A DNA stretch of 64,000 nt, taken from assembly GCF_900111345.1 (NCBI RefSeq), contig NZ_FOGY01000001.1, positions 496,001 through 560,000 on the forward strand, in the 5' to 3' direction. The notes below the pieces were generated by a model. The model made no database searches. It had not been told where the DNA came from and worked only from the letters and a program-made list of their open reading frames with translations. The first letter of the stretch is position 1. Each line of letters begins with the position of its first letter. The DNA comes from Psychrobacillus sp. OK032 (GTDB lineage: Bacteria; Bacillota; Bacilli; Bacillales_A; Planococcaceae). Of the stretch, positions 1 through 8,167 are shown piece after piece. The translations under genes and the position numbers were made by a program.

Positions 1-65
1 TGCTGTTGCAATTCTACAAGATCCATATTAAAGTTTTGAAACCTTTCGAGTCGTTTAATAGACAT
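1..65 (-). CDS. 5' end of an unidentified CDS (runs off the window)
   Basis: An ATG at 65 on the minus strand follows a strong AGGAGG ribosome binding site, and the frame stays open to the window edge. The 21 visible residues begin MSIKRLERFQ and are mostly polar. This is too little to name a family. The good binding site is the main reason for calling it a gene. Confidence 0.6.
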   Translation of the reverse strand, partial: MSIKRLERFQNFNMDLVELQQ

Positions 66-800
66 GTTTATCCTCCTTATATTATAAAATTGAAATACAT
101 TCTATTTATTGTGATTATTCTAACACTTCAGTCACTTTATTGAAAGTTACTTTTTAAGGGTAATTTGATAGAATTTTTCGATCAGAAATAAATCAATTAT
201 TACTTTAGTCATTTGAAACCTGTTTTCATTACTCTTTATCTGGTCCTTATGAGCGACAAGAACGGAGATATTTCTGAATAAATTCCAGCCACTCCTCCCC
301 CTTTCATTCTTACTAGTCCATTGAATGAAGACGGGGATTATGTGTATACAAATGATGCGATCTGGCTTAAGGTTGGAGAAATTGAAAAAATCGCTCTGGA
401 AACCATAGTGTCCAGAGCGATTTTTATTTTGACTCTCTCTATGAGCTGCATCATAACATGTAGCATGTACTACTAATAGTAATATTTATTTAAATATCTT
501 CACCGTAATAGTGAATAAGTTCTAGATAGGATATCTCTTAAATATGCCTTCTGAATCGATTATTCAAACTATTCAATATTAAATGGACTGAATAATCAGA
601 TAATAGTACAATTTATTGAACGGAAGAAACCAAATTCTTTCCTCGACCACAAATATGCTTCTGGAACGCTTGCTCCTCAGGGAGTGTGAATAATGATTGC
701 ACATATACATTAATAAAAATGCACCTTGAATTCTGTTCATTTACGGAGAATATGTGTGACGAATTGTTGATCATTTCCAAATGAAAGGAGGTGAAAACTA
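66..800. other. Mostly non-coding stretch with one hairpin and a possible gene remnant
   Basis: No convincing complete gene is visible. A + strand frame from about 306 to 420 reads like the 3' end of a lost protein (…NEDGDYVYTNDAIWLKVGEIEK…) and runs straight into the terminator hairpin at 386-425. It has no start, no ribosome binding site and no recognised family. The minus-strand frame at 613-810 has no ribosome binding site and is treated as chance. Confidence 0.4.
386..425 (+). terminator. Rho-independent terminator
   Basis: A perfect 15-bp stem (AAAAATCGCTCTGGA pairing with TCCAGAGCGATTTTT) encloses a 10-nt loop and is followed by more T residues. The intact gene it once served is no longer visible upstream, which supports the view that this stretch is decayed. 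Confidence 0.8.
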
Positions 801-888
801 GTGACAACATACGAAATACTAAGCTTACTCATTACACTATCTGGTGGATAGATGGATTGCTTTTATTTTCGGAGTCGTTGTCCGTTAA
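801..888 (+). pseudogene. Decayed holin-like (TxpA-type) small toxin
   Basis: AAAGGAGGTG precedes a GTG at 801 that opens MTTYEILSLLITLSGG and stops at 849-851. MTTYExLSLxI is the hallmark start of the putative holin-like toxins of Firmicutes, single-helix membrane peptides of type I toxin-antitoxin loci (established family knowledge). From 841 a different frame continues with a hydrophobic stretch (LVDRWIAFIFGVVVR) to a stop at 886-888. One frameshift therefore appears to have split the peptide. It could instead be an odd 16-residue peptide, but the ordered hydrophobic continuation argues for a frameshift. Confidence 0.5.
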
Positions 889-902
889 CTTTTTCTTATT
901 GC

Positions 903-950
903 GAAAGGAGTAACTGCCCTTCGGTAGAAATGTGGACAATTACTTCTTTC
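903..950. terminator. Hairpin 3' of the toxin remnant
   Basis: GAAAGGAGTAACTG (903-916) pairs with CAATTACTTCTTTC (937-950) with one mismatch and one wobble. Holin-like toxin loci typically carry such an AAGTAAC…GTTACTT hairpin just after the toxin, where toxin mRNA and antisense RNA overlap. On the minus strand a weak promoter-like pair (TTGCAC, 19-nt spacer, TATTAT at about 982-1012) could start an antisense RNA through it. That part is inference. Confidence 0.45.
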
Positions 951-1200
951 TTCACGGCCAAGTGATTTTTCTATGTCGCGTTTTTTATAATATGATAAAT
1001 TGCCGTCGGAAGTGCAACTCTTTGTCATTGAATGATGATTAAGCTTGCACATATAGGCCCTACTACGACTCACTAAATTAGCATTTAATTATAGTACGTA
1101 ACTAGCACATTAATAAAAATAAATCTATTTGTAGATCCCCCATGACAATAACTTAATGATAATAAAATTTTTATTAATTAATAACTTTAGGAGGTATAGA

Positions 1201-2166
1201 GTGGAAAATTTTGCTCATGTAATTCCATATGAAGTGATTGTACAAGCAACGGAAGCCAATGAAGTTCCTACAGGTGTAGAATTAATTCAAGCACCTAAGA
1301 TCTGGAACAAAACGAAAGGAAAAGGTGTTACGGTAGCTGTCCTGGATACAGGATGCGATAGTATACATCCCGATTTACAAGAACGAATTATAGGGGGGCA
1401 GAACTTTACGGACGATGATGAAAGCAATCCTGATATATTCCTCGATTACAATGGACATGGCACTCATGTTGCTGGAACAATTGCTGCACAGCAAAACGAT
1501 AATGGCGTAGTCGGAGTAGCTCCTGAAGCAAGTCTACTTATCGTAAAGGTATTGAATAAAAAAGGCTCGGGACAATATGAGTGGATTATAAATGGAATCA
1601 ATTATGCCATTGAACAAAAAGCGGATATTATCTCCATGTCGCTAGGCGGTCCAAACGATATGCCTGATCTTCATGAAGCGATAAAAAAGGCCATCAGTAA
1701 CAATATCCTTGTAGTTTGTGCTGCCGGAAATAATGGTGACGGTGACGATTCGACCGATGAATTCGCCTTTCCAGGCTGTTATAACGAAGTCATTAGTGTA
1801 GGTGCAATAAATCTTGAGCGCCGCTCTTCCGATTTTACCAATTCTCACAATGAAATCGATTTAGTTGCTCCGGGAGAAAAGATCCTCTCTACGTATTTAA
1901 ATGGGAAGTATGCAACATTAAGCGGAACTTCAATGGCTGCACCTCATGCTTCTGGAGCACTTGCTCTCATAAAATGTTTGGTCAACAATGATTTCGGGCG
2001 AGAACTTTCAGAGCCTGAGCTCTATGCCCAGCTTATTAGAAGGACCATTCCACTAGGATTCTCGCCCAAGCTTGAAGGTAACGGGCTCGTTTATTTGACG
2101 GTCCTCGAACATTTAAGCGATGTATTTGAGAAAGAGAATAAAGAGTTAGTTTTGAGTTCACAGTAA
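1201..2166 (+). CDS. ispA: Intracellular subtilisin-type serine protease IspA
   Basis: This encodes a 321-residue S8 subtilase with no signal peptide, so it should act in the cytoplasm. The catalytic triad is visible: Asp49 in AVLDTG, His86 in NGHGTH and Ser244 in GTSMAAPH. The oxyanion-type AAGN motif is at 174-177. The N-terminal HVIPYEVI segment resembles the inhibitory propeptide of B. subtilis IspA, whose length (about 319 residues) also matches. The GTG at 1201 was chosen because AGGAGG ends six bases upstream. A longer frame from 1156 has no binding site. It stands alone and ends at a strong terminator. Confidence 0.95.
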   Translation: MENFAHVIPYEVIVQATEANEVPTGVELIQAPKIWNKTKGKGVTVAVLDTGCDSIHPDLQERIIGGQNFTDDDESNPDIFLDYNGHGTHVAGTIAAQQNDNGVVGVAPEASLLIVKVLNKKGSGQYEWIINGINYAIEQKADIISMSLGGPNDMPDLHEAIKKAISNNILVVCAAGNNGDGDDSTDEFAFPGCYNEVISVGAINLERRSSDFTNSHNEIDLVAPGEKILSTYLNGKYATLSGTSMAAPHASGALALIKCLVNNDFGRELSEPELYAQLIRRTIPLGFSPKLEGNGLVYLTVLEHLSDVFEKENKELVLSSQ

Positions 2167-2194
2167 TTAGTGGTGAACTAGCAATATAACCACC

Positions 2195-2235
2195 AAACGC
2201 GGTCCGAAGATTTCGAGGACCGCGTTTCTCTTTTT
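2195..2235 (+). terminator. Terminator of ispA
   Basis: An 11-bp stem AAACGCGGTCC / GGACCGCGTTT (2195-2205 and 2217-2227) is followed by a pyrimidine run with five T residues at 2231-2235. The first repeat unit of the 21-bp array begins immediately after it. Confidence 0.9.
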
Positions 2236-2434
2236 GCGCAACATAGAATTCATTTGTCGCAACATTCTAGTGCTTAATCGCAATATAGAACCCCCATCTC
2301 GCAACATTATCACGAATCGCAAGATAGGCTCGCTGAATCACAAGATAAAGTCTTAGAATCGCAAAATGCACTCTACAAATCGCAAGGTAACCTCCCAGAA
2401 TCGCAAAATACTCGCTCCAAATCGCAAAATCCTA
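2236..2434. repeat. 21-bp phased repeat array 1 (10 units)
   Basis: Ten copies of a CGCAA-centred motif (consensus AATCGCAAGATA) are separated by about 9 variable bases. The conserved C falls at 2237, 2258, 2279, 2300, 2318, 2339, 2360, 2381, 2402 and 2423. Every step is 21 bp except one of 18. The array fills the gap between the convergent terminators of ispA and the chemoreceptor gene. This copy is the most diverged of the three: its first four units carry CGCAACAT or CGCAATAT. No protein-coding frame spans it. Confidence 0.9.
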
Positions 2435-2445
2435 TTCCCCCACAT

Positions 2446-2475
2446 AAAAAGCGACTCCAATCCCCTGGAGTCGCT
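2446..2475 (-). terminator. Terminator of the first chemoreceptor gene
   Basis: A 10-bp stem (AGCGACTCCA / TGGAGTCGCT) has an A run at 2446-2450 that becomes the T tail on the minus strand. It lies 14 bases past the stop codon. Confidence 0.85.
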
Positions 2476-2489
2476 ACTATTACTATTGA

Positions 2490-4172
2490 TTAAATTTTAA
2501 AATGACTTACTTCTGCTTGGAGTGTTTCTGCTAAATCAGCTAATGTTTGCGCATTTGCTGTGATTTCTTCATTGGCTGCAAGCTGTTCTTCCGTAGCTGC
2601 ACTTGTGTCGTTTGCGCCATCTGCAGCGACGGATGCAAGGCTTTGAACTTGTTGTACACTTGCTGTTACAGATTCAGTCATCGCATGAATTTGCTCAATT
2701 GCTGCGGAAACGGATTCCACTTTAAACACTACTTCGCCCACTCCGTTTTCAATTTCTTTGAATACTTGGATGGACTCTGTTGTTTTCGACAGACCTTCTT
2801 CTACTTTTGCTCCACCAGTCGTAATGGCTTTCACAGCATCACCGGATGCAGACTGGATTAATTGAACCATTGATCCAATTTCCGACGCAGAATTTTTTGA
2901 TTGCTCCGCAAGTTTACGAACTTCTTCTGCTACTACAGCGAAACCTTTTCCGTATTCTCCAGCACGTGCTGCTTCAATGGCCGCGTTTAAGGCAAGTAAA
3001 TTCGTTTGCTCCGAAATATCTGTAATTAGTGATGTAATGGATTGGATTTCAACGGAATGCTTTGCCATGCTTTTCATAATTTCTGTTGTTTCATTAAATG
3101 TCGTATGTATTGTATTCATTTGACTTGCAACGTCCGATACAACTGATGATCCTTTTGTTACAAGGTTTTGTACACTATCTGTCGATTGGAGCATTTCTTC
3201 GTTGTTTTGTGCGATTTGTCCGATACCTTGTTGTAATTCCACAATTGAATTCACGGAAGAATCCATATGTCTCATTTGTTCTTCGCTAGCAAGCATTTGA
3301 CCTTCTGCTGATTTTGCTACCATTTGAGTAGAGGCTAAACTTTCTTCAGAACTAGCAGAAAGCTCTTCCGCATTTGCTGCAAGCTGCATCGAAGAGTCTC
3401 GCACATTCGAAACTATATTCCGAAGATCTGAAGCCATTTTATTAAAAGCAGTTGCCATCGCACCCACTTCATCTTTGTTTTTAACCTTGATTGTTTTTAC
3501 TGCCAAGTTACCATCTGCAATTTCAGTTAGACCTGCAGTAATCTTTTGAATTGGTTTGGAAATACTTTTACTGATTAAATAAGATACGATTGCTCCAATA
3601 ATTACACTCAATATAGCTAAAATAATCGTAATAGTATTGGCCATCTTTGTGTAAGCCTCTAAATCTGCTCTCGTTTGATCTACGCGATTTTGTTGAATTT
3701 CTTTAATGTCTTCTAATATAACAAGAACTTCGGTGTTAAGATCAACCGAATTAGCTGCGTATGGAGCGAAATTCCCATCTTGTCGTCTCAATTCGATAAT
3801 GCGATCATTCGATTCAAATAACTCTACTGTTTTAGTTTGTAAATCTTTCATTAATGCTAATGTTTCTTCATCTGATACGCTTTCAATAAGTGCTTTTGCA
3901 GAAACAGAGCCTTTTTCTATCTCTCCTTGGAAATTTTCAACTGAACTTTCTTTTCCGAACATAACAAACTCTAAAATGGAAGTAGCCATTGCTTTTTGAA
4001 TCTTTTCAATCTCTTCCACATGGTTTACCCTTTGTAAATCTTCATCAATTATATTCTTATATTTGTTCGAAATATCTGCTGTTGCAAAAATAGATAAACC
4101 ACTTGAAATAATTAATAAAATCAAAACAGCAGAAAATCCAGACCACAATTTCCTCGAAATAGTAAATTTCAT
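2490..4172 (-). CDS. Methyl-accepting chemotaxis protein (560 aa)
   Basis: This is a membrane chemoreceptor feeding the CheA/CheW pathway. Helix TM1 is at about residues 11-33 and TM2 at about 179-201. They enclose an extracellular sensor of about 145 residues that is mostly helical (four-helix-bundle type). A HAMP linker follows at about 202-255. The long coiled-coil signalling domain has the invariant hairpin tip [20 protein letters not shown] around 386-405. A good AAAGGAG site precedes the ATG. The gene is a tandem paralogue of the next chemoreceptor: the cytoplasmic halves are nearly the same while the sensors differ. The ligand cannot be read from the sequence. Confidence 0.95.
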   Translation of the reverse strand: MKFTISRKLWSGFSAVLILLIISSGLSIFATADISNKYKNIIDEDLQRVNHVEEIEKIQKAMATSILEFVMFGKESSVENFQGEIEKGSVSAKALIESVSDEETLALMKDLQTKTVELFESNDRIIELRRQDGNFAPYAANSVDLNTEVLVILEDIKEIQQNRVDQTRADLEAYTKMANTITIILAILSVIIGAIVSYLISKSISKPIQKITAGLTEIADGNLAVKTIKVKNKDEVGAMATAFNKMASDLRNIVSNVRDSSMQLAANAEELSASSEESLASTQMVAKSAEGQMLASEEQMRHMDSSVNSIVELQQGIGQIAQNNEEMLQSTDSVQNLVTKGSSVVSDVASQMNTIHTTFNETTEIMKSMAKHSVEIQSITSLITDISEQTNLLALNAAIEAARAGEYGKGFAVVAEEVRKLAEQSKNSASEIGSMVQLIQSASGDAVKAITTGGAKVEEGLSKTTESIQVFKEIENGVGEVVFKVESVSAAIEQIHAMTESVTASVQQVQSLASVAADGANDTSAATEEQLAANEEITANAQTLADLAETLQAEVSHFKI

Positions 4173-4271
4173 GTCATAACTCCTTTTTCCTATAATAATT
4201 GTATTTTATGATTCCATAGTAACTATATAATTATACATTTAGAAAGGTATTTTGTCATATAATGAGACATA

Positions 4272-4308
4272 AAAAAATAGCTTTAAATCGCGTTAATCGA
4301 TTTAAAGC
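4272..4308 (-). terminator. Terminator of the second chemoreceptor gene
   Basis: An 11-bp stem GCTTTAAATCG / CGATTTAAAGC (4280-4290 and 4298-4308) is flanked on the plus-strand left by seven A residues, giving a T tail on the minus strand. It separates the two receptor genes, so the downstream receptor probably has its own promoter. Confidence 0.8.
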
Positions 4309-4321
4309 CATTAGTAAATCC

Positions 4322-6010
4322 TTAAGAAAGTTTAAAATGACTTACATCGTTTTGAAGCTTTTCAGCAAGATCCGCTAAGGCCTGAGCATTGGATGTAATT
4401 TCTTCATTTGCAGCAAGTTGTTCTTCTGTAGCCGCACTTGTATCATTTGCCCCATCTGCTGCATGAGTGGCTAAACGTTGCACTTCAATCGCACCTTCGG
4501 AAACAGATTCGGCCATCGCTTGAATTTGTTCGATTGCTGCAGAAACAGATTCAATTTTGGAGCCAACAACACCAACCGCAGATTCAATTTCCGTAAACAC
4601 ATGAATCGATTCAGTCGTCTTAGCTAAGCCATCCTCTACTTTATCCCCGCCAGTAGTAATAGCCTTCACTGCACCACCAGAAGCTGTTTGTATCATTTGT
4701 ACCATCTTTTCAATCTGAGACGCGGAATTCTTCGATTGCTCTGCAAGTTTACGCACTTCTTCTGCCACAACTGCGAAACCTTTCCCGTATTCCCCAGCTC
4801 GTGCTGCTTCGATAGCTGCATTTAAAGCAAGCAAATTCGTTTGCTCCGAAATATCTGTGATGAGAGCAGTAACAGCCTGAATGTCATTCGAATGCTTCGC
4901 CATGTTTTGCATAATAACCGTTGTATCTTTAAATGTTGTATGAATGGTGTTCATTTGACTAGCAACACCCGAAACAACATCCGAACCTTTTTTCACGAGT
5001 TTCGTTACATCGTCCGCAGCTTGTAACATTTCTTCATTATCAACAGAAATTTGCCCGATTCCTTGCGAAAGTTCACCCATCGAATTTACAGAAGCATCCA
5101 TATGACGAACCTGTTGTTCACTAGTAGCCATTTGCTCTTCAGCAGATTTAGCAACCATCTGAGAAGAAGCAAGACTTTCCTCAGAACTCGCAGAAAGTTC
5201 TTCCGCATTCTCTGCAAGCTTCATGGAAGAATCACGTACGTTAGAAACAATTTGTCTAAGATCTGCTGACATCGTATTAAACGCAGTTGCCATTGCCCCA
5301 ACCTCATCTTTATTTTTAATACGAATAGGCTCAACCGCTAAGTTCCCAACTGCAATTTCTGATAGTCCTGCCGTAACTTTTTTAACTGGATTCGCAATAC
5401 TTTTACTGATGAAATATGCTACTACTATGCCAAGAAGAATGCTCGCAGCAACTAAAATGATAATGAACATTTTAGCCCATGCTTCAAAACTGTCTAGTTC
5501 TTCTCTCGTTTTATCCATATCATCTTGCAAAAATTGTTCAATTTCCCCAAGTACTTCAATCAATCTAGCATTCATTACTTTCGATTCATTTGTCAATTTA
5601 TTAATTGCTGTATCATTAGTTTGCTTCGCAGCAATCGCCTCTTCGATTTTCAGTGAAAACACTTGCGACTTCCTATCAAAATCATCCAACATCGCAAGTG
5701 TTTCCGGAGAAAATAACTTACCTCTAAGCTCTTCTGATAAACTCTTTGCATATTCCATTTGTACCGTAACATTTTTTTTAGAGGCATCTGTATTAAACAA
5801 TACATAATCCAACATACTACGTGCTACGTCTTTTTGTGCGATCTCAATCTCGTTCACAAGATTAACCTTTTGTACCCGGTCATCCAATAAAAACTGATAA
5901 CGCTCACTAACATTAGATAACGTCATAAACGCCGTAATGGAGATTACTAATAAAAGAAATAATATAGCAGAAAACCCAAACCACATTTTTCTAGCAATCG
6001 TCATTTTCAT
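4322..6010 (-). CDS. Methyl-accepting chemotaxis protein (562 aa)
   Basis: This is a second chemoreceptor with the same plan as its neighbour: a TM helix near the N-terminus, a helical periplasm-equivalent sensor, TM2 near residue 185, HAMP, then a signalling domain with the same [20 protein letters not shown] tip. The reading frame is open to 6031, but the ATG at 6010 is preferred because GGAGGGG lies seven bases before it. It begins 25 bases after the stop of the LysM-NlpC/P60 gene, so the two are probably co-transcribed. Sensor residues diverge from the paralogue, suggesting a different ligand. Confidence 0.93.
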   Translation of the reverse strand: MKMTIARKMWFGFSAILFLLLVISITAFMTLSNVSERYQFLLDDRVQKVNLVNEIEIAQKDVARSMLDYVLFNTDASKKNVTVQMEYAKSLSEELRGKLFSPETLAMLDDFDRKSQVFSLKIEEAIAAKQTNDTAINKLTNESKVMNARLIEVLGEIEQFLQDDMDKTREELDSFEAWAKMFIIILVAASILLGIVVAYFISKSIANPVKKVTAGLSEIAVGNLAVEPIRIKNKDEVGAMATAFNTMSADLRQIVSNVRDSSMKLAENAEELSASSEESLASSQMVAKSAEEQMATSEQQVRHMDASVNSMGELSQGIGQISVDNEEMLQAADDVTKLVKKGSDVVSGVASQMNTIHTTFKDTTVIMQNMAKHSNDIQAVTALITDISEQTNLLALNAAIEAARAGEYGKGFAVVAEEVRKLAEQSKNSASQIEKMVQMIQTASGGAVKAITTGGDKVEDGLAKTTESIHVFTEIESAVGVVGSKIESVSAAIEQIQAMAESVSEGAIEVQRLATHAADGANDTSAATEEQLAANEEITSNAQALADLAEKLQNDVSHFKLS

Positions 6011-6034
6011 AAGGAGACCCCTCCCCTCCATCTA

Positions 6035-6799
6035 TTATTTCTCCACACTCACTGCATGAAATCTTTTAAACGATACGAAATGTTCTTTCCAATAAACAGA
6101 ATTCAAACTTGCGATCTCCACACCTTTAGAGCCCGCATGGATAAATTGATCATCGCCTATGTAAATGCCCATATGGGAAATTCCTTCTTTATATGTATTC
6201 TCGAAAAACACTAAATCTCCTACAACCGGATTAGAAATAGTCGCACTTTGTGTAAAATAACCTTCGCTACTTTGACGCGTCATATTCAATCCAGCTTGCA
6301 TATGTACAAAATGAATAAATCCACTACAATCAAATCCAGCAATCGTATTCCCGGCATATAAATATGGAGTACCTTCTAATAGTTTTGCGAAATCTACTAA
6401 TGTACTGTACACAGCTTGTCCACTTGCAGAAAGGGCTCTTGCTTCTGGTTCAACAGTTTCGGGCGATGTAATAAACTGTTCTGCTTTTACTTGAACCGGT
6501 TGCACCACTTTTTCTGTTTTTGTTTGTGTAGCAGGTTTTGTTGTCGCTACTGGTGTTGTCACTTTGGTTGGAGTTTTGGCAGTTGCCGGCTTTAGTACAA
6601 CCAATTTCTGCTTCACATAAATATTATCTTTAATGAGCTTATTCCACGTTTGCAGTTCTTTCACGGAAACTTTATTCGCTTTTGCAATCTTTGATAAAGT
6701 ATCCCCTTTTTTCACTTCATACAGGGTATTAGTGCTTGCTGCTGCTGTTGATACGAATGAAAATATTAGAACTGTTACTAATAGCACTCTCTTTAACAT
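6035..6799 (-). CDS. Secreted LysM-NlpC/P60 peptidoglycan endopeptidase
   Basis: A signal peptide (about 1-21, cleavage near AAAS) is followed by one LysM domain (about 25-70; YEVKKGDTLSKIAK) that binds wall glycan. A Thr/Pro/Lys-rich linker (about 71-125) follows, then a C-terminal NlpC/P60 cysteine peptidase. Cys158 (FDCSGF), His209 (SHMGIYIG) and His221 (FIHAGS) form the expected catalytic set. Such enzymes cut gamma-D-Glu-diaminopimelate bonds in stem peptides and help cell separation or wall turnover. A clear AGAAGGAGAG site precedes the start. It lies just upstream of a chemoreceptor, which may place it in the motility regulon. Confidence 0.93.
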   Translation of the reverse strand: MLKRVLLVTVLIFSFVSTAAASTNTLYEVKKGDTLSKIAKANKVSVKELQTWNKLIKDNIYVKQKLVVLKPATAKTPTKVTTPVATTKPATQTKTEKVVQPVQVKAEQFITSPETVEPEARALSASGQAVYSTLVDFAKLLEGTPYLYAGNTIAGFDCSGFIHFVHMQAGLNMTRQSSEGYFTQSATISNPVVGDLVFFENTYKEGISHMGIYIGDDQFIHAGSKGVEIASLNSVYWKEHFVSFKRFHAVSVEK

Positions 6800-6903
6800 A
6801 TAAACTCTCCTTCTATTATACTAGTAATTTTATCATAGCATTTGTTCGATATATTCGCACTATTAATTTTGTAAAGATATTTCCTGGGAAATAGCCGTTT
6901 TTA

Positions 6904-6934
6904 AAGCTCCAAGAACGGTTACTTCTTGGAGCTT
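6904..6934 (-). terminator. Terminator after the flaG-fliD-fliS-fliT operon
   Basis: A 12-bp stem (AAGCTCCAAGAA / TTCTTGGAGCTT) lies nine bases past the stop of the 128-residue helical protein gene. The T tail on the minus strand is modest (TTTAAAAA). Confidence 0.7.
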
Positions 6935-6942
6935 ATCTATTA

Positions 6943-7329
6943 TTATTGTTGTACATGTGCTATAAGTAATGGATTAATAGTGTGATACCACTGCTTATAC
7001 GCGGGATACAAAAATTGTTGTACAATTTCTGTTTTCTCTTGCGACTTTTCAAATAAACCATCCATTTTTTCGGCAGCTAGTAAAACATCTTCATATGCTG
7101 TTATCGCACTAATCATAGATGAATCTTTTTGATATATAATGGAAATATCTTGATTTACTTGTGCAATTTGTAAAAACGCAGAGAAAATATCACTTAGTAC
7201 AAGATCCCCTTCTGTCTTGGAATAATCTTGAAAACTAGCAATGACATACTGAAAGCCTTCCTCAATGGAATCTAGCATTTCACGGTATTGTTGAACTAAA
7301 TAAATATGTTCTTCTGTTAATGTAGACAT
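6943..7329 (-). CDS. Hypothetical helical protein, last gene of the fli operon
   Basis: This 128-residue cytoplasmic protein is predicted to be almost entirely helical and rich in Glu, Gln and Tyr. I do not recognise a named domain. It has a good site (AAGGAG, eight bases before ATG) and sits 48 bases after fliT in the same orientation. A role as an additional small flagellar chaperone or accessory factor is possible but is inference from position and size only. Confidence 0.7.
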   Translation of the reverse strand: MSTLTEEHIYLVQQYREMLDSIEEGFQYVIASFQDYSKTEGDLVLSDIFSAFLQIAQVNQDISIIYQKDSSMISAITAYEDVLLAAEKMDGLFEKSQEKTEIVQQFLYPAYKQWYHTINPLLIAHVQQ

Positions 7330-7377
7330 GATGTAAACTCCTTCTAGAAATCCGACAAAAGCATATGCTTCATACTT

Positions 7378-7731
7378 TTACTTTCTCTTATCGTAAAATG
7401 TACCATCTCGGTATACTTGGTTGTAAGGGTCCATGTAGGCATTAACTGACACTTTTTTCTTTTGCTGCTCGGATATATCTAAACGGATATCTTTCTGATA
7501 GACTTTAAGCTTCGCTTGGAGTATTTCCTCTAAAGGAAGTAATTCCTTTCCGAACATTTGCTCCATTTCAGTAAAAGGCGGTTGAATAGCAGTTTGCAAT
7601 TCATCGCGTTCCGTCAAAAGTTTATCGACTTTTTCAATTACCGCATCTCGCTTATCTTCTTCTCGTACGTCTAATATCCTAGTCAAAAGCTCTGTAACCT
7701 TTTTCCAGTCCTTTAAACTATCTCGAATCAT
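7378..7731 (-). CDS. fliT: Flagellar chaperone FliT
   Basis: This is a 117-residue helical protein whose C-terminus (NAYMDPYNQVYRDGTFYDKRK region) matches the characteristic tail of Bacillus FliT. FliT-type proteins escort the filament cap protein FliD before export. Its start codon overlaps the fliS stop by four bases (ATGA), indicating translational coupling. The family diverges quickly, so position after fliS carries much of the assignment. Confidence 0.85.
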   Translation of the reverse strand: MIRDSLKDWKKVTELLTRILDVREEDKRDAVIEKVDKLLTERDELQTAIQPPFTEMEQMFGKELLPLEEILQAKLKVYQKDIRLDISEQQKKKVSVNAYMDPYNQVYRDGTFYDKRK

Positions 7732-8129
7732 ACTTCACCTGGTTGACCATATTGTTTTTGGCGATTAATTTGAATGACTTGTTTCCACGTATCACGGAAC
7801 TCAGTTGTATATCCAATCACTTCATCCACTTTGGCGAAATCATTTTGTATATTAGCCTCTACTAAACGATTAATCATATATTCATATAAGGAAGCCATCG
7901 ATTCGGATACAGGAACGGACATATCTAATGTGATCATTAACTCACGTAGGATATTCTGTGCTTTTTGGATATTTGTGTTTTTGAGTTCGATATCTTTTGT
8001 TTCAATACCTTTTTTTGCTTGATTCAAAAACTTCAAGCAGCCATTATACAACATAAGTGTCAATTCCCCTGGTGTCGATTGGGTCACACTATTTTGTTGA
8101 TAGGCTTTATACGGATTGTTTATAGCCAT
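7728..8129 (-). CDS. fliS: Flagellin export chaperone FliS
   Basis: A 133-residue all-helical protein begins NPYKAYQQNSV and continues TPGELTLMLYNGCLKFLNQA, the diagnostic FliS N-terminal signature. FliS binds the disordered C-terminus of flagellin in the cytosol and prevents premature assembly. In Bacillus it also sits in the FliW-Hag-CsrA homeostasis circuit, whose other members lie at 18.9-20.7 kb. It is in an operon with flaG, fliD and fliT. Confidence 0.95.
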   Translation of the reverse strand: MAINNPYKAYQQNSVTQSTPGELTLMLYNGCLKFLNQAKKGIETKDIELKNTNIQKAQNILRELMITLDMSVPVSESMASLYEYMINRLVEANIQNDFAKVDEVIGYTTEFRDTWKQVIQINRQKQYGQPGEV

Positions 8130-8167
8130 GTTAACACTCCTCTATTTGTCGCACTTACTTTTCATTA

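Noticed and set aside
306-420. Possible 3' gene remnant before the terminator at 386
   Set aside because: The frame is coherent but I could not assign a family or a start, so it is not listed as a gene.
613-810. Minus-strand frame of 65 residues
   Set aside because: No ribosome binding site, odd composition, and overlap with the binding site of the toxin remnant.
885-1073. Minus-strand frame of 62 residues over the toxin hairpin
   Set aside because: No ribosome binding site and no recognisable protein pattern. The region is better explained by the toxin-antitoxin remnant.
2236-2434. CRISPR array
   Set aside because: The repeats are only about 12 bases and spacers about 9, far below CRISPR dimensions, and there are no cas genes in the window.
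4190-4260. Sigma-D promoter for the first chemoreceptor gene
   Set aside because: TAAA is present at a suitable place, but the downstream element does not resemble GCCGATAT.
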